Shown: positions 16,069-24,058, counted from the first letter of the stretch. The stretch is 35,507 nucleotides of DNA from Oscillospiraceae bacterium (GCA_017848115.1 JAGAKZ010000008.1:1-35507); one strand, 5' to 3'. Notes: a model not told the origin generated them from the letters alone. Numbers and translations are program-made.

Positions 16069-16263
16069 TTTAAATTCCTCTTTTCTTAATAATTAATAAT
16101 ACAAATATTCTTTTACAATTGCGTTATTTTTCTCATATCTACATTTTAGCACCCCACCCCTCAATATAACCACATATTTTTCTTTATGCAATTATAATTA
16201 ATCACAAATTTGAAAATACACATAATATTTGTTGAAAATTCATATGCGTTTTCTATGTTTTAT

Positions 16264-16331
16264 ATAATACATCATTTAAAAAAACAAATCAATACTTTTG
16301 CGTGAGATGTTCAGTTTTCGGCGTGAAATGC
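16264..16331 (-). promoter_or_regulatory. LytTR-type regulated promoter of the MVL-like lectin gene
   Basis: Direct repeats GCGTGAGATG (16300) and GCGTGAAATG (16321), 21 bp apart, are followed on the minus strand after 7 bp by TTGATT (16287-16292), 17 bp and TATTAT (16264-16269). The site also lies about 80-110 bp upstream of the divergent response-regulator promoter, so binding here could influence both directions. Confidence 0.75.
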
Positions 16332-16408
16332 ATTGTGTAAAACTTCTCTATTTTTGTGTATGCATATATATATCATGCACTATTTTAATTGTAATTTTAT
16401 ACATTCTA

Positions 16409-16437
16409 TTGACATTTATAAAAATATATTTTATATT
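16409..16437 (+). promoter_or_regulatory. Promoter of the response regulator / sensor kinase genes
   Basis: TTGACA (16409-16414), a 17-bp AT-rich spacer and TATATT (16432-16437) form a near-consensus promoter. No LytTR repeats overlap it, so the two-component genes are probably made constitutively. Confidence 0.7.
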
Positions 16438-16474
16438 TATATTATGGATTTGACACGATTGGAGGTGGATTTTG

Positions 16475-17176
16475 GTGAAAATAGCTGTATGCGATGATGA
16501 AAAAATATTTTCTGACATGATTTGCGGACTTATCAATAAAACTGTAAAAGATATTTCAGCATGTGATATATCGGTGTTCAACAGTGGCGAAGCTTTACTT
16601 TTGGCTTATGCTGAAAATGACTTTGATATTATATTTCTCGATATTGAAATGAGCGGTATAAATGGTATGGAAACTGCAAAAGAAATACGTAAAAAAAATG
16701 ACCATACTATTATTGTTTTCTTTACAAGTCATCAGGAATTTGCAATAGAAGGCTATGAAGTAAATGCGTTTCGTTTTCTTGTTAAAAACCAGCCTGAATT
16801 TATCTATGAAAAGCAGTTCAGATCAATTATGGACGAATATTCGCTAAAACATAAGACATTTGAAGTACCTACAAAAAACAAGACAATATTTTTTCCTCTT
16901 AACGATATTGTATACTTTGAAGTTATAGACAAAAAAATAATAATTCATTCAAAAGACTCTGAAATAGAATACTGCGGTAAACTTTCAGATGCAGAAAAAG
17001 AACTTCAGAACGATAATTTTACAAAGGCACATAAGAGTTTTCTCATCAATATATCATGGATAGATACTATAAATAAACTTGATGTATCGATGAAAAACAA
17101 TGATACTGTTCCGCTGAGCAGAAAATATAAAAAAGACGTCGTAGAAAACTACATCTCATACATGACTGGACGGTGA
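16475..17176 (+). CDS. AgrA-like response regulator (REC + LytTR)
   Basis: The protein has 233 residues from GTG at 16475 (MKIAVCDDEK, the usual start of this family), with GGAGG 9 nt upstream; a TTG one codon earlier is less likely. The receiver domain (residues 1-118) has the acidic pair Asp7-Asp8, phospho-acceptor Asp56 in IIFLDIEMSGING, Thr/Ser in FFTSHQEFA and Lys104 in FRFLVK. A LytTR DNA-binding domain (about 133-230) follows, with NDIVYFEVIDKKIIIHS and FTKAHKSFLINISWID. LytTR proteins bind paired direct repeats about 21 bp apart, exactly what is found at three promoters in this locus. The sensor kinase gene starts 6 bp downstream. No other LytTR gene is seen in the window, so it is the natural regulator of those sites. 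Confidence 0.92.
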   Translation: MKIAVCDDEKIFSDMICGLINKTVKDISACDISVFNSGEALLLAYAENDFDIIFLDIEMSGINGMETAKEIRKKNDHTIIVFFTSHQEFAIEGYEVNAFRFLVKNQPEFIYEKQFRSIMDEYSLKHKTFEVPTKNKTIFFPLNDIVYFEVIDKKIIIHSKDSEIEYCGKLSDAEKELQNDNFTKAHKSFLINISWIDTINKLDVSMKNNDTVPLSRKYKKDVVENYISYMTGR

Positions 17177-17182
17177 TTTTTT

Positions 17183-18466
17183 ATGAGTACTCCTCTTTGG
17201 TATTCTATTGAAGCAATAAATATCATTGCTGAAGCATTTATAATCTACATATACTTCAGTAAACTTCTCCCTGATAAATATACAAGCAGACGACCGTATG
17301 TCGGTACATATGGTTTACTATGCGGCTGGCTTTTTGCAGGTGTTACAATAAATATAAACTCTACTGTAAGCCTGATTGGAACTCTTGTGTTCATATATCT
17401 CATATCACTTCTTCTTTATGAAGGTTCTGCAAGTAAAAAAGCTTTTTTTAGCATACTGATCATGTTTATAATTATTGTTTCTGAAATGATATTTATAGGC
17501 TCTATGACTGTACTGAAACTGACAACACCTGAAGAACTTTCTTTAAGAGGTCCTGCACGAATTTCCGGAATGGTTGGTGTAAAAATTCTTTATTTCTGGA
17601 TCATTGTACTTGTCTGCAGAATTATTAATAAAAAAATACGTGAAATACCTTCAAAACATTGGATAATTATTATTTCCATGCCTGTTGTAAGTATTCTTGT
17701 TCTGTATACACTTGCTATCTCTTATATAAATCTTAACGGTCAGATGATAACTACGCTGTTTCTTCTGGCAATTGCAGGGCTTTCATTTATAAATATTGCA
17801 TTTTTCGACTTTTTTGAAAACTATAATAAACAATTGCGTATCTCTATTCTTGAACAAGTTGTTGAACATGAAAATACAAACTACAAACAACTTGAAAATG
17901 CATACTCTGAGATGCGAAAGCTAAAGCATGATGTAAGTAATCAGGTAACGATAATAAACGATCTGATTGCCAGAAACGAAAAAGACTCTGCGTCAGAAGT
18001 TATCCACAATCTATCTGAACGTCTTGACGAAATCAATTACATATGTTACACAGGCGAACCTATAATAGACTCTATTATAAATATAAAGCTTAAATCAGCA
18101 CATGATATGGGCATAAAGGTAAGCAAAAACATAGCTGTAAACAAATTTTCACTTGACTGTTTTGAATTATGTCGTGCCCTCGGAAATGCACTTGATAATT
18201 CCATAGAAGCATGTCAGCGATATGAAAACGACGAAAAATATATACATATGAGTATGCAGCAGATTGAAGACAAAATCGCTATAGAAATCTCAAATTCTTC
18301 AGATGTTGTAGATCCGAAAAATCTGCAGACAAAAAAGAAAAATAAAGCCGCTCATAATATAGGTATGAGCAGTATAAAAACATCTGTAAAAAAACTTGGC
18401 GGTTATATAAGTTATGATTTTAAAGACAATATATTTTACCTTAAAATAGTTGTTTTAAACAAATAA
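17183..18466 (+). CDS. AgrC-like GHKL sensor histidine kinase
   Basis: This 427-residue protein has six or seven membrane segments in the first 210 residues (for example 62-79, 88-106, 132-148, 160-181 and 189-209), a coiled-coil linker, and a GHKL kinase region. The phospho-acceptor is His249 in MRKLKHDVSNQ, the N-box is in ALGNALDNSIEAC (Asn335/Asn339), and the G-box in HNIGMSSIKTSVKKLGG. This is the architecture of AgrC-type receptors for cyclic peptides (HATPase_c_5 group). It directly follows the response regulator and precedes agrBD, so its ligand is most likely the processed peptide from 19246-19422. Confidence 0.9.
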   Translation: MSTPLWYSIEAINIIAEAFIIYIYFSKLLPDKYTSRRPYVGTYGLLCGWLFAGVTININSTVSLIGTLVFIYLISLLLYEGSASKKAFFSILIMFIIIVSEMIFIGSMTVLKLTTPEELSLRGPARISGMVGVKILYFWIIVLVCRIINKKIREIPSKHWIIIISMPVVSILVLYTLAISYINLNGQMITTLFLLAIAGLSFINIAFFDFFENYNKQLRISILEQVVEHENTNYKQLENAYSEMRKLKHDVSNQVTIINDLIARNEKDSASEVIHNLSERLDEINYICYTGEPIIDSIINIKLKSAHDMGIKVSKNIAVNKFSLDCFELCRALGNALDNSIEACQRYENDEKYIHMSMQQIEDKIAIEISNSSDVVDPKNLQTKKKNKAAHNIGMSSIKTSVKKLGGYISYDFKDNIFYLKIVVLNK

Positions 18467-18490
18467 TGCATATTTTTTCGTCATAAAAAT

Positions 18491-18559
18491 GCATTTCACG
18501 CAGTTTCAGATACATCTTGCGAAAAAGTATTGAAAATCCATATAAAGAAACGATATACT
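18491..18559 (+). promoter_or_regulatory. LytTR-type regulated promoter of agrBD (autoinduction)
   Basis: The repeats read on the plus strand are CATTTCACGC (18492) and CATCTTGCGA (18513), 21 bp apart. Seven bp later comes TTGAAA (-35, 18530-18535), an 18-bp spacer and TATACT (-10, 18554-18559), 28 bp before agrB. The order, repeat spacing, 7-bp gap and the AAGTATTGA sequence are the same as at the two target promoters, read in the direction of transcription. The second repeat departs most from the others, which could tune the response. Confidence 0.75.
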
Positions 18560-18586
18560 TAGATTAAGGGATTTAAGGGTAAAGTT

Positions 18587-19165
18587 ATGATAGAAAAAAT
18601 TTCAGAATACATATCAGATATTTTTGTGAAGCATTCGATAATAAATCAAGAGGACAGAACTGTTTATTCCTATGGTATGGAAATTTTAATATCTGTTCTT
18701 GTAAACATTTTAGTAATAGTAGTAATTGCATTTATTACTGAGATGTTTATTGAAATATTCCTCTTTACATCATCCTTTATATTTATAAGACGATATATTG
18801 GTGGTTATCATGCAGACACTCATCGTAAATGTATCTGTTTATTTGCAGTTGTACTCATATTTTTTTCTATAGTGATAAAACACATACCAGTTATCGCTTG
18901 TACAACAGTTTTGGCTTTATCTTTTATTTTTTCATTTATATTTGTATCATTACTTGCCCCGGTTGAACATAAAAACAAACCTTTAAATAACAAATTAAGA
19001 TCAAAACTACACAAACAAGGCATTCTGCATTTGACTCTTGTATGTATATCTTCTTTGTTACTCTTTGTTTATGGTTTCAAAGTATATTCGTTGTCATTAT
19101 CATTTGGTTCTATGGTTTCAGTTACTTCTATGATTGTCGGTCACTTAGTAAACAAGTTTTCATGA
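18587..19165 (+). CDS. agrB: AgrB-like cyclic peptide processing protease
   Basis: This 192-residue integral membrane protein has about six hydrophobic segments. The AgrB active-site region is clear: RRYIGGYHADTHRKCICLF, with His75 and Cys82 seven residues apart, as for His77/Cys84 in S. aureus AgrB. The N-terminus (EKISEYISDIFVKHSIINQEDRTVYSYGM) also matches the family. AgrB cuts the C-terminal tail from AgrD and closes the thiolactone ring at the membrane. AAGGG lies before the ATG. It is followed after 80 bp by the AgrD gene and preceded by the autoinduction promoter. Confidence 0.92.
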   Translation: MIEKISEYISDIFVKHSIINQEDRTVYSYGMEILISVLVNILVIVVIAFITEMFIEIFLFTSSFIFIRRYIGGYHADTHRKCICLFAVVLIFFSIVIKHIPVIACTTVLALSFIFSFIFVSLLAPVEHKNKPLNNKLRSKLHKQGILHLTLVCISSLLLFVYGFKVYSLSLSFGSMVSVTSMIVGHLVNKFS

Positions 19166-19245
19166 TTATTTTGTTTTAAAATTAAGATGACTTTCAAAAT
19201 ACTACTTTATAATTTATAAACTGAGCTTGAAAGGAGCTTTTTAAA

Positions 19246-19422
19246 ATGAATAAAATCTGCAATACTTTCAAAAAAATATCTATACGTTTTATGAATCAAC
19301 TTGCTTCCCTGGCACTATTTATAGGAATTATCGAAAATACCAAGGCTTGTATATGGCTCTTCCATCAACCTCAGACTCCTGATGGACTTGAAAAATTTAT
19401 GAAAGAAAAAGAAAATTTATAA
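19246..19422 (+). CDS. agrD: AgrD-like cyclic lactone autoinducer pro-peptide
   Basis: A short gene of 58 codons follows agrB, with AAGGAG 9 nt before the ATG. The layout is that of AgrD: an amphipathic N-terminal helix (FKKISIRFMNQLASLALFIG, residues 8-27), a core with a single candidate ring cysteine (NTKACIWLF, Cys35) and a charged, proline-containing tail (HQPQTPDGLEKFMKEKENL). By analogy with staphylococcal and clostridial peptides, the ring would be the five residues Cys35-Phe39 (C-I-W-L-F) with a short exocyclic tail from NTKA. The exact N-terminal cut cannot be predicted. A second cysteine at residue 5 lies in the leader. The gene is followed closely by a strong terminator. Confidence 0.88.
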   Translation: MNKICNTFKKISIRFMNQLASLALFIGIIENTKACIWLFHQPQTPDGLEKFMKEKENL

Positions 19423-19441
19423 AAGGAAAATATGAGAGATT

Positions 19442-19491
19442 AAAACAAATACCGATGACATTTTTTAAGAGATGTCATCGGTATTTGTTTT
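19442..19491. terminator. Bidirectional terminator between agrD and the lysozyme gene
   Basis: A perfect 19-bp stem (AAAACAAATACCGATGACA at 19442-19460 and its complement at 19473-19491) with a 12-nt loop ends both the agrBD transcript and the converging GH25 gene. Confidence 0.92.
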
Positions 19492-20743
19492 AATTTATAA
19501 TTTGTTTTTTTACTCTCTGATAGTCAAATACGTTCACTTGTCCATCGCCGTTTATATCAGCCTTTACCCCGTTTTCTTCATCACAAAGAACATAAGTACC
19601 AAGCTTTTTAATATCATTTACTGTAAGTACTCCGTCATCATCCACGTCATGACGTATAACAGTAATATCACTTTCTTTATCCAGTTTTACGATATCTTCA
19701 CTTTTACACCAACCTATAAGCCCATTATACTTTATCCTGTTCCATACTACTCCATTGATTTCTTTTTGTTCTTTTACTTCAACTACAGTTCTGCTGTCTA
19801 TTTCCATTATATTAGCAAAATCACTTCCTGCTCCGCATCGGAAATTCAGTTTGTTTCCTGATTTTAAAAGTGCGATTTCGTCTAAAAGCTCTTTTTTGTC
19901 CTCTATAGGTTCAGGGTATATTGTATATGCTATATTTAAATCAACGACTGCCGGAATACCTTTTTTTGTTCCTATGCTGGAATACTGCCATATATCACAG
20001 TATTCTGAATAATCATATTTTAAAGGGTCTATCTGTAAAGTAAGTGACGGATATACAGCCATCCACACTTCATATCCGGACTTTTCTATCATGGCTCTGT
20101 CAAGATGATTCAAGTACCAGTACTTACCTGTATAAACACCTGTTTTGTATCCCGCATCACTGATAATATTCATAGCGGCAAGTGTATAAGCAGTGAGTTT
20201 TTCTTTACCAAGAGCAAGCTGTTCCGAATATTCTATATCTATATACACAGGCATCTCAAATTCTTTACCATCGAGATATCCTAGAAAATCATATGCGGCT
20301 TTTTTAAATCCTTCAAGTGTCACCGCACTGCAATACAGATAAGCACCTTTTTTTATACCTGTTGACTTTACTCCTGCATAATTTTTTTCAAAATTTTTAT
20401 CAATGCCATACCATGATGTACCCGCTCTCATAATAACAAAATCTATGTTGTTTTCTTCAAGTGCAAGTTCACTCCAGTTTATATCCCCCTGATATACCGA
20501 AATATCTATGCCGTATTCTTTAGGCGGAGTTTCTTCTTCAGGTATCTCAGGAATTTCTTCAACTGTGGTATCATCTCCTGCGGTAATATCTTCACTTTTA
20601 TCCTCGGTAACATCAACTACTTCATTTTCAACCGTTACTTCCGGCATCTGAATTTCTTGTGCACATACAGAAGAAAAAAATGTTGTACTCAAAAACGAAA
20701 ATGAAACCACAAATGAAATCATCTTCCTTAATATTTTCCTCAT
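19490..20743 (-). CDS. Secreted GH25 lysozyme with SH3 and dockerin modules
   Basis: The protein has 417 residues from ATG at 20743; an upstream in-frame GTG lies inside the GGGAGG ribosome site and is rejected. A signal peptide (residues 1 to about 28, ending SVCAQE) is followed by an acidic Thr/Glu/Pro linker and a GH25 domain at about 78-275. This has GIDISVYQGDINW with the first catalytic Asp and PVYIDIEY with the Asp-x-Glu pair (169, 171). An SH3-type module follows at about 294-356 (LNFRCGAGSDF, NGLIGWC). The C-terminus (366-417) has two calcium-loop repeats, DVDDDGVLTVNDIKKL and DINGDGQVNVFDYQRVKK, i.e. a type I-like dockerin. GH25 enzymes cut the MurNAc-GlcNAc bond of peptidoglycan. 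A dockerin implies docking to a cohesin on a scaffoldin or cell surface. Confidence 0.9.
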   Translation of the reverse strand: MRKILRKMISFVVSFSFLSTTFFSSVCAQEIQMPEVTVENEVVDVTEDKSEDITAGDDTTVEEIPEIPEEETPPKEYGIDISVYQGDINWSELALEENNIDFVIMRAGTSWYGIDKNFEKNYAGVKSTGIKKGAYLYCSAVTLEGFKKAAYDFLGYLDGKEFEMPVYIDIEYSEQLALGKEKLTAYTLAAMNIISDAGYKTGVYTGKYWYLNHLDRAMIEKSGYEVWMAVYPSLTLQIDPLKYDYSEYCDIWQYSSIGTKKGIPAVVDLNIAYTIYPEPIEDKKELLDEIALLKSGNKLNFRCGAGSDFANIMEIDSRTVVEVKEQKEINGVVWNRIKYNGLIGWCKSEDIVKLDKESDITVIRHDVDDDGVLTVNDIKKLGTYVLCDEENGVKADINGDGQVNVFDYQRVKKQIIN

Positions 20744-20820
20744 AAAATAACCTCCCACTTAAAAGTATACAGCTATTTTACTATATTTCGACACAAAAGT
20801 AAAGCTTTTTTGTAAAAAAA

Positions 20821-20850
20821 ATCAGAGTTATGTTTTGGCATAACTCTGAT
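20821..20850. terminator. Terminator of the aminotransferase gene
   Basis: A 12-bp perfect stem, ATCAGAGTTATG and CATAACTCTGAT with a 6-nt loop, is flanked by A- and T-runs, 25 bp past the aminotransferase stop. Confidence 0.88.
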
Positions 20851-20874
20851 TTTTTTACTTTATTAATTTATATA

Positions 20875-22152
20875 TTACTTACTCAAACATTTTTCTACTG
20901 ATGCAAGCTGTACGCATATGCAGAAGAGTTCCATAGCTTTTCTGAGTTCATCAACTGTAGGATATGTCGGAGCTATTCTGATATTGCTGTCATCAGGGTC
21001 TTTTCCGTAAGGATATGTTGCGCCTGCACCTGTAAGTACAACACCTGCTTCTTTACAAAGTGAAACTATGCGCTTTGCACAACCGTTCATAGCATTGAAT
21101 GAAATGAAGTATCCGCCTTCTGCTTTATGCCATGATGCTGCGTCAAGAGGAAGAATATTCTTTTCAAGTTCTTCTATAACAACATCAAACTTAGGAGCGA
21201 TTATCTCTTTATGAAGGTCCATGTGTTTTTTGAGACCTTCAGCATTTTTAAAGAACTTAACATGACGAAGCTGATTTATCTTATCAAAACCGATAGTTGA
21301 TATACCAAGCTGGCTCTTTATGCTGTCAACGTTTTTCTTGCTTGCAGCCATAACAGCCACACCTGCACCCGGGAATGATATCTTTGAAGTTGAAGTAAAT
21401 TCATATACCATATCTTCAGTGCCGTTTTTCTTACATTCGTCAAATATATTGAGAATCAACTTAGGTGTATCAGTAATATGGTGTATACAATAAGCGTTAT
21501 CCCAGAAAATTCTGAAATCTTCAGCCTTTGGTTTAAGAGCGGCAAAACGCTTTACTACTTCATCACTGTATGAAATACCTGAAGGATTTGAATACTGGGG
21601 AACACACCAGATACCTTTTATTGTTTCGTCTTCGCTGACAAGCTTTTCTACCATATCCATGTCAGGACCGTCAGAGTCCATAGGAATATTTATCATTTCG
21701 ATACCGAAGTATTCACATATTGCAAAATGTCTGTCATATCCCGGTACAGGACACAGGAACTTTACCTTGTCATATTTTGACCATGGCTTGTTACCGAGTA
21801 TTCCGTGAGTCATTGCTCTTGAAATATTGTCATACATAGCTGCAAGACTTGCATTTCCGTAAACAATGATATTGTCAGATTCTACTCCGAGAAGCTCTGC
21901 AAACATTTCCTTAGCTTCAGGAATACCGTCAAGTATGCCGTAGTTTCTGTAATCTGTTCCGTTTGATGAACAAAGTGTTTCATTATCAAGTGCGTTAAGC
22001 AAAGACATTGAAATATCAAGCTGAGCCGGTGCCGGCTTTCCTCTGGACATATCGAGTTTGAGATTTAAGGCTTTGAAGTCGTTGTATCTTTTTTCAGCGT
22101 CCTTCTGAAAAGCTACCAGTTCTTCATGATTCATTTCACTTAATTTTTTCAT
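20875..22152 (-). CDS. Class I aminotransferase, aspartate aminotransferase type Ic
   Basis: The protein has 425 residues from ATG at 22152 with AGGAGG 8 nt upstream (a TTG one codon earlier is less likely). The N-terminus (LKLDMSRGKPAPAQLDIS), then NYGILDGIPEAKEMFAELLG, CVPQYSNPSG, IFWDNAYCIHHI and the PLP-lysine segment FTSTSKISFPGAGVAVMA fit the fold type I aminotransferases of the AAT_Ic group. In that group crystal structures and enzymology show aspartate aminotransferase activity. It transfers the amino group between aspartate and 2-oxoglutarate. It is monocistronic, with its own terminator. Substrate assignment rests on the subfamily only. Confidence 0.88.
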   Translation of the reverse strand: MKKLSEMNHEELVAFQKDAEKRYNDFKALNLKLDMSRGKPAPAQLDISMSLLNALDNETLCSSNGTDYRNYGILDGIPEAKEMFAELLGVESDNIIVYGNASLAAMYDNISRAMTHGILGNKPWSKYDKVKFLCPVPGYDRHFAICEYFGIEMINIPMDSDGPDMDMVEKLVSEDETIKGIWCVPQYSNPSGISYSDEVVKRFAALKPKAEDFRIFWDNAYCIHHITDTPKLILNIFDECKKNGTEDMVYEFTSTSKISFPGAGVAVMAASKKNVDSIKSQLGISTIGFDKINQLRHVKFFKNAEGLKKHMDLHKEIIAPKFDVVIEELEKNILPLDAASWHKAEGGYFISFNAMNGCAKRIVSLCKEAGVVLTGAGATYPYGKDPDDSNIRIAPTYPTVDELRKAMELFCICVQLASVEKCLSK

Positions 22153-22230
22153 CAATGAGTCCTCCTAGAGAATAATATTTATTTTAAAAATTCATTTTTT
22201 AATTAACCCTATAATATATAATATTATAAA

Positions 22231-22278
22231 AAAAGAAATTTTGCAAGTGCTTTTACTCAATCCTGCAAAATTTCTTTT
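22231..22278. terminator. Strong hairpin terminator after the FkbM methyltransferase gene region
   Basis: A 15-bp inverted repeat (AAAAGAAATTTTGCA and TGCAAAATTTCTTTT, loop 18 nt) with A/T runs lies between the 22533 gene and the aminotransferase. It is some 250 bp past the stop of the former, leaving a long 3' region. Confidence 0.75.
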
Positions 22279-22391
22279 TATCAGACAAAAATGTCACAAT
22301 ATTATGTTGTGTTTTTGGAAGTTTTGATTTTCTTGTTTTATATACCTTGTCATAAACTTTTTTTATCAGCAAAAATATATCCAGCTATCCA

Positions 22392-22532
22392 TTATACGTA
22401 AGTCTGCTTTTCTCTTTTTTCTGCTTCCTCAGAATTAAACAATTCTGCTACTTTGATAATACGATCTCTGGCTTCATCGGTATTGCCCCACCATTCATGT
22501 TTAGATTTTTTTATCTTATTTAAGACAGCTGT
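22392..22532 (-). other. In-frame coding-like extension after the FkbM methyltransferase stop
   Basis: The frame continues for 46 codons after the TGA at 22533-22535 without a new stop until 22392. It reads AVLNKIKKSKHEWWGNTDEA and then RDRIIKVAELFNSEEAEKRE. The composition (Trp pair, alternating charges, helix-like) looks like real coding sequence, not noise. No good start codon or ribosome site is visible. It may be a gene relic or the original C-terminus cut off by a mutation. The rest of this 377-bp gap holds only the hairpin at 22231-22278 and AT-rich DNA. Confidence 0.35.
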
Positions 22533-23591
22533 TCAGACAGCATACAAATTAGTTTCCCATGCCGGTATGTATGGCTGATGCCTTATATATAACCTGTAAT
22601 CAGGATTTAATTTTTTAACCATTAAAGGAAGATAGAAAATATCTCTGTTTCGGTGATAAAGCGATATCATCAGTTTCGGATGATAATTTTTTATTGTGTA
22701 TTTTGCACCGTTTATAGCTTCTTCTTCAGCACCTTCAACGTCCATTTTTATTATTGATGCCAGACTTCCCTGCAATATACTGTCAACACATCTTGCAGGT
22801 TTACTTTTTCCTGTTGTGCTTACTGCTGACTGGCGACCTGCTCTGTCTGCAAAAAGAAGTTCGGTATCCTCACTCCATACAGCACAGTTAAAAATTTCTA
22901 CATTTTCTTTTCCCTCTACGGAGAGAGAAAGCTTTTTAAAGTTTCTGTTGTCAGGTTCAAGGGCATAAATTCTTTGGTATCTGCCACCTGTAAATTCAAG
23001 AAATTCGGCTACTGTATCGCCGTTATATGCACCAAGATCCACATACACTTCATCTGTATCGGGTTTTATTATATCGGTATACACTTCACTCTTAGGAGTG
23101 GTAACACCTGTAAGGTATTTTATTTTTCCGCTTATTCTGAAGTTTATGGTATCAGCAAAGACTTTTTTTGAAAAATCGTCTGCAAGCATATTGTAAACTT
23201 CATTAATTTCCTCTTTGTGTTCCTCACAGTATTCGTATGTAAAAAGTCCTCCGCCTTCTATCGGAACATCAGGTGCATAAAGGGTGTGTCTTCTGTCATA
23301 TTCCATGATTTTTTCGATAAGCGAATCATAACCGGCAGCAAAAGCAAGAACTATAACAAAATCTTCTTCTTCCTCACAAACTTCCGAATATTTTTTTACC
23401 TTATACCCTCTGAAAGAATGACCTCGTACATATTCATCACTTGCAAAAACACCCTTTGCCTTTATTTTGTACTGTTCAAAAACCTCAAATATCTTATCAG
23501 CACCATTTCCCATTCCGTAAATATATACAGGTCTTTTTTCAAGAGCAAGCATTTCCCAGCATGATTTTCTTTCTGTAATAAAAGAAAGCAT
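22533..23591 (-). CDS. FkbM family methyltransferase
   Basis: The protein has 352 residues from ATG at 23591, which follows an AGAGGAG site; a reading from 23639 has no ribosome site. The N-terminal third has a nucleotide-binding-like motif (PVYIYGMGNGADKIFEVFEQY) of the kind found in sugar-modifying proteins. The C-terminal half is the FkbM SAM-dependent domain: YVDLGAYNGDTVAEFLEF, IYALEPDNRNFKKL, IIKMDVEGAEEEAINGA. FkbM proteins O-methylate sugars or polyketides; here modification of a surface glycan is the likeliest role. The TGA stop is followed by an in-frame open stretch (see 22392-22532). Confidence 0.85.
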   Translation of the reverse strand: MLSFITERKSCWEMLALEKRPVYIYGMGNGADKIFEVFEQYKIKAKGVFASDEYVRGHSFRGYKVKKYSEVCEEEEDFVIVLAFAAGYDSLIEKIMEYDRRHTLYAPDVPIEGGGLFTYEYCEEHKEEINEVYNMLADDFSKKVFADTINFRISGKIKYLTGVTTPKSEVYTDIIKPDTDEVYVDLGAYNGDTVAEFLEFTGGRYQRIYALEPDNRNFKKLSLSVEGKENVEIFNCAVWSEDTELLFADRAGRQSAVSTTGKSKPARCVDSILQGSLASIIKMDVEGAEEEAINGAKYTIKNYHPKLMISLYHRNRDIFYLPLMVKKLNPDYRLYIRHQPYIPAWETNLYAV

Positions 23592-23620
23592 AAATTTTCT
23601 CCTCTCAGGATAAAAATACA

Positions 23621-23641
23621 GGGTGATATAAAATACCACCC
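23621..23641 (-). terminator. Short hairpin between the PH-domain and FkbM genes
   Basis: GGGTG and CACCC with an AT-rich loop, followed on the minus strand by TGTATTTTT. It lies just after the stop of the 23657 gene; it is a weak, possibly partial terminator. Confidence 0.4.
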
Positions 23642-23656
23642 GTTTATAACTATTGA

Positions 23657-24058
23657 TTAGTTTCCAGAACCAGTGTCCTGGTCATCAAACTCCCCCATCA
23701 TATCACGACCTCTGATACCATACTTGTCACGTTCACTGTCAAGCTGTTTATCAATAAGTTTTGATACGTCATATGGATTTTTTATCGATACCAGATCCTT
23801 TTCTCTTGTATCAGTATCCTTTGAGAAAATCGTTATAGTACCACATTTAAACAATCTCTGAAAAAACGGAAGAGTCATTTTCTTATCAGTGATCTTATAA
23901 ATGTTTATTTCATCTTCAACTATATTAAAAAGACCTTTTCTGCATATTATCTTTTTCTCAGTGATAAAATATCTTGTAAAAGATATAGGCAATCCGAAAA
24001 TAGTACGTTTTTTATCTGTCCATATGTAATCAAACTGTGCTTTCTTACCCAAAGTCAT
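23657..24058 (-). CDS. Bacterial PH-domain (YdbT/bPH_2-like) protein
   Basis: This 133-residue soluble protein has the strand pattern of the YdbS/YdbT-type PH domain: ISFTRYFITEKKIICRKGLF, then NIVEDEINIYKITDKKM and GTITIFSKDTDTREKDLVSI, ending with NPYDVSKLIDKQLDSERD. Most such proteins have membrane helices, and this one has none visible. The tail is acidic (MGEFDDQDTGSGN). AAGGGG precedes the ATG. It lies upstream of the FkbM gene on the same strand, 65 bp apart. Function unknown. Confidence 0.8.
   Translation of the reverse strand: MTLGKKAQFDYIWTDKKRTIFGLPISFTRYFITEKKIICRKGLFNIVEDEINIYKITDKKMTLPFFQRLFKCGTITIFSKDTDTREKDLVSIKNPYDVSKLIDKQLDSERDKYGIRGRDMMGEFDDQDTGSGN

Noticed and set aside
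20744-20758. GTG at 20758 as the lysozyme start
   Set aside because: The codons lie within the GGGAGG ribosome site of the ATG at 20743, which begins a proper signal peptide.
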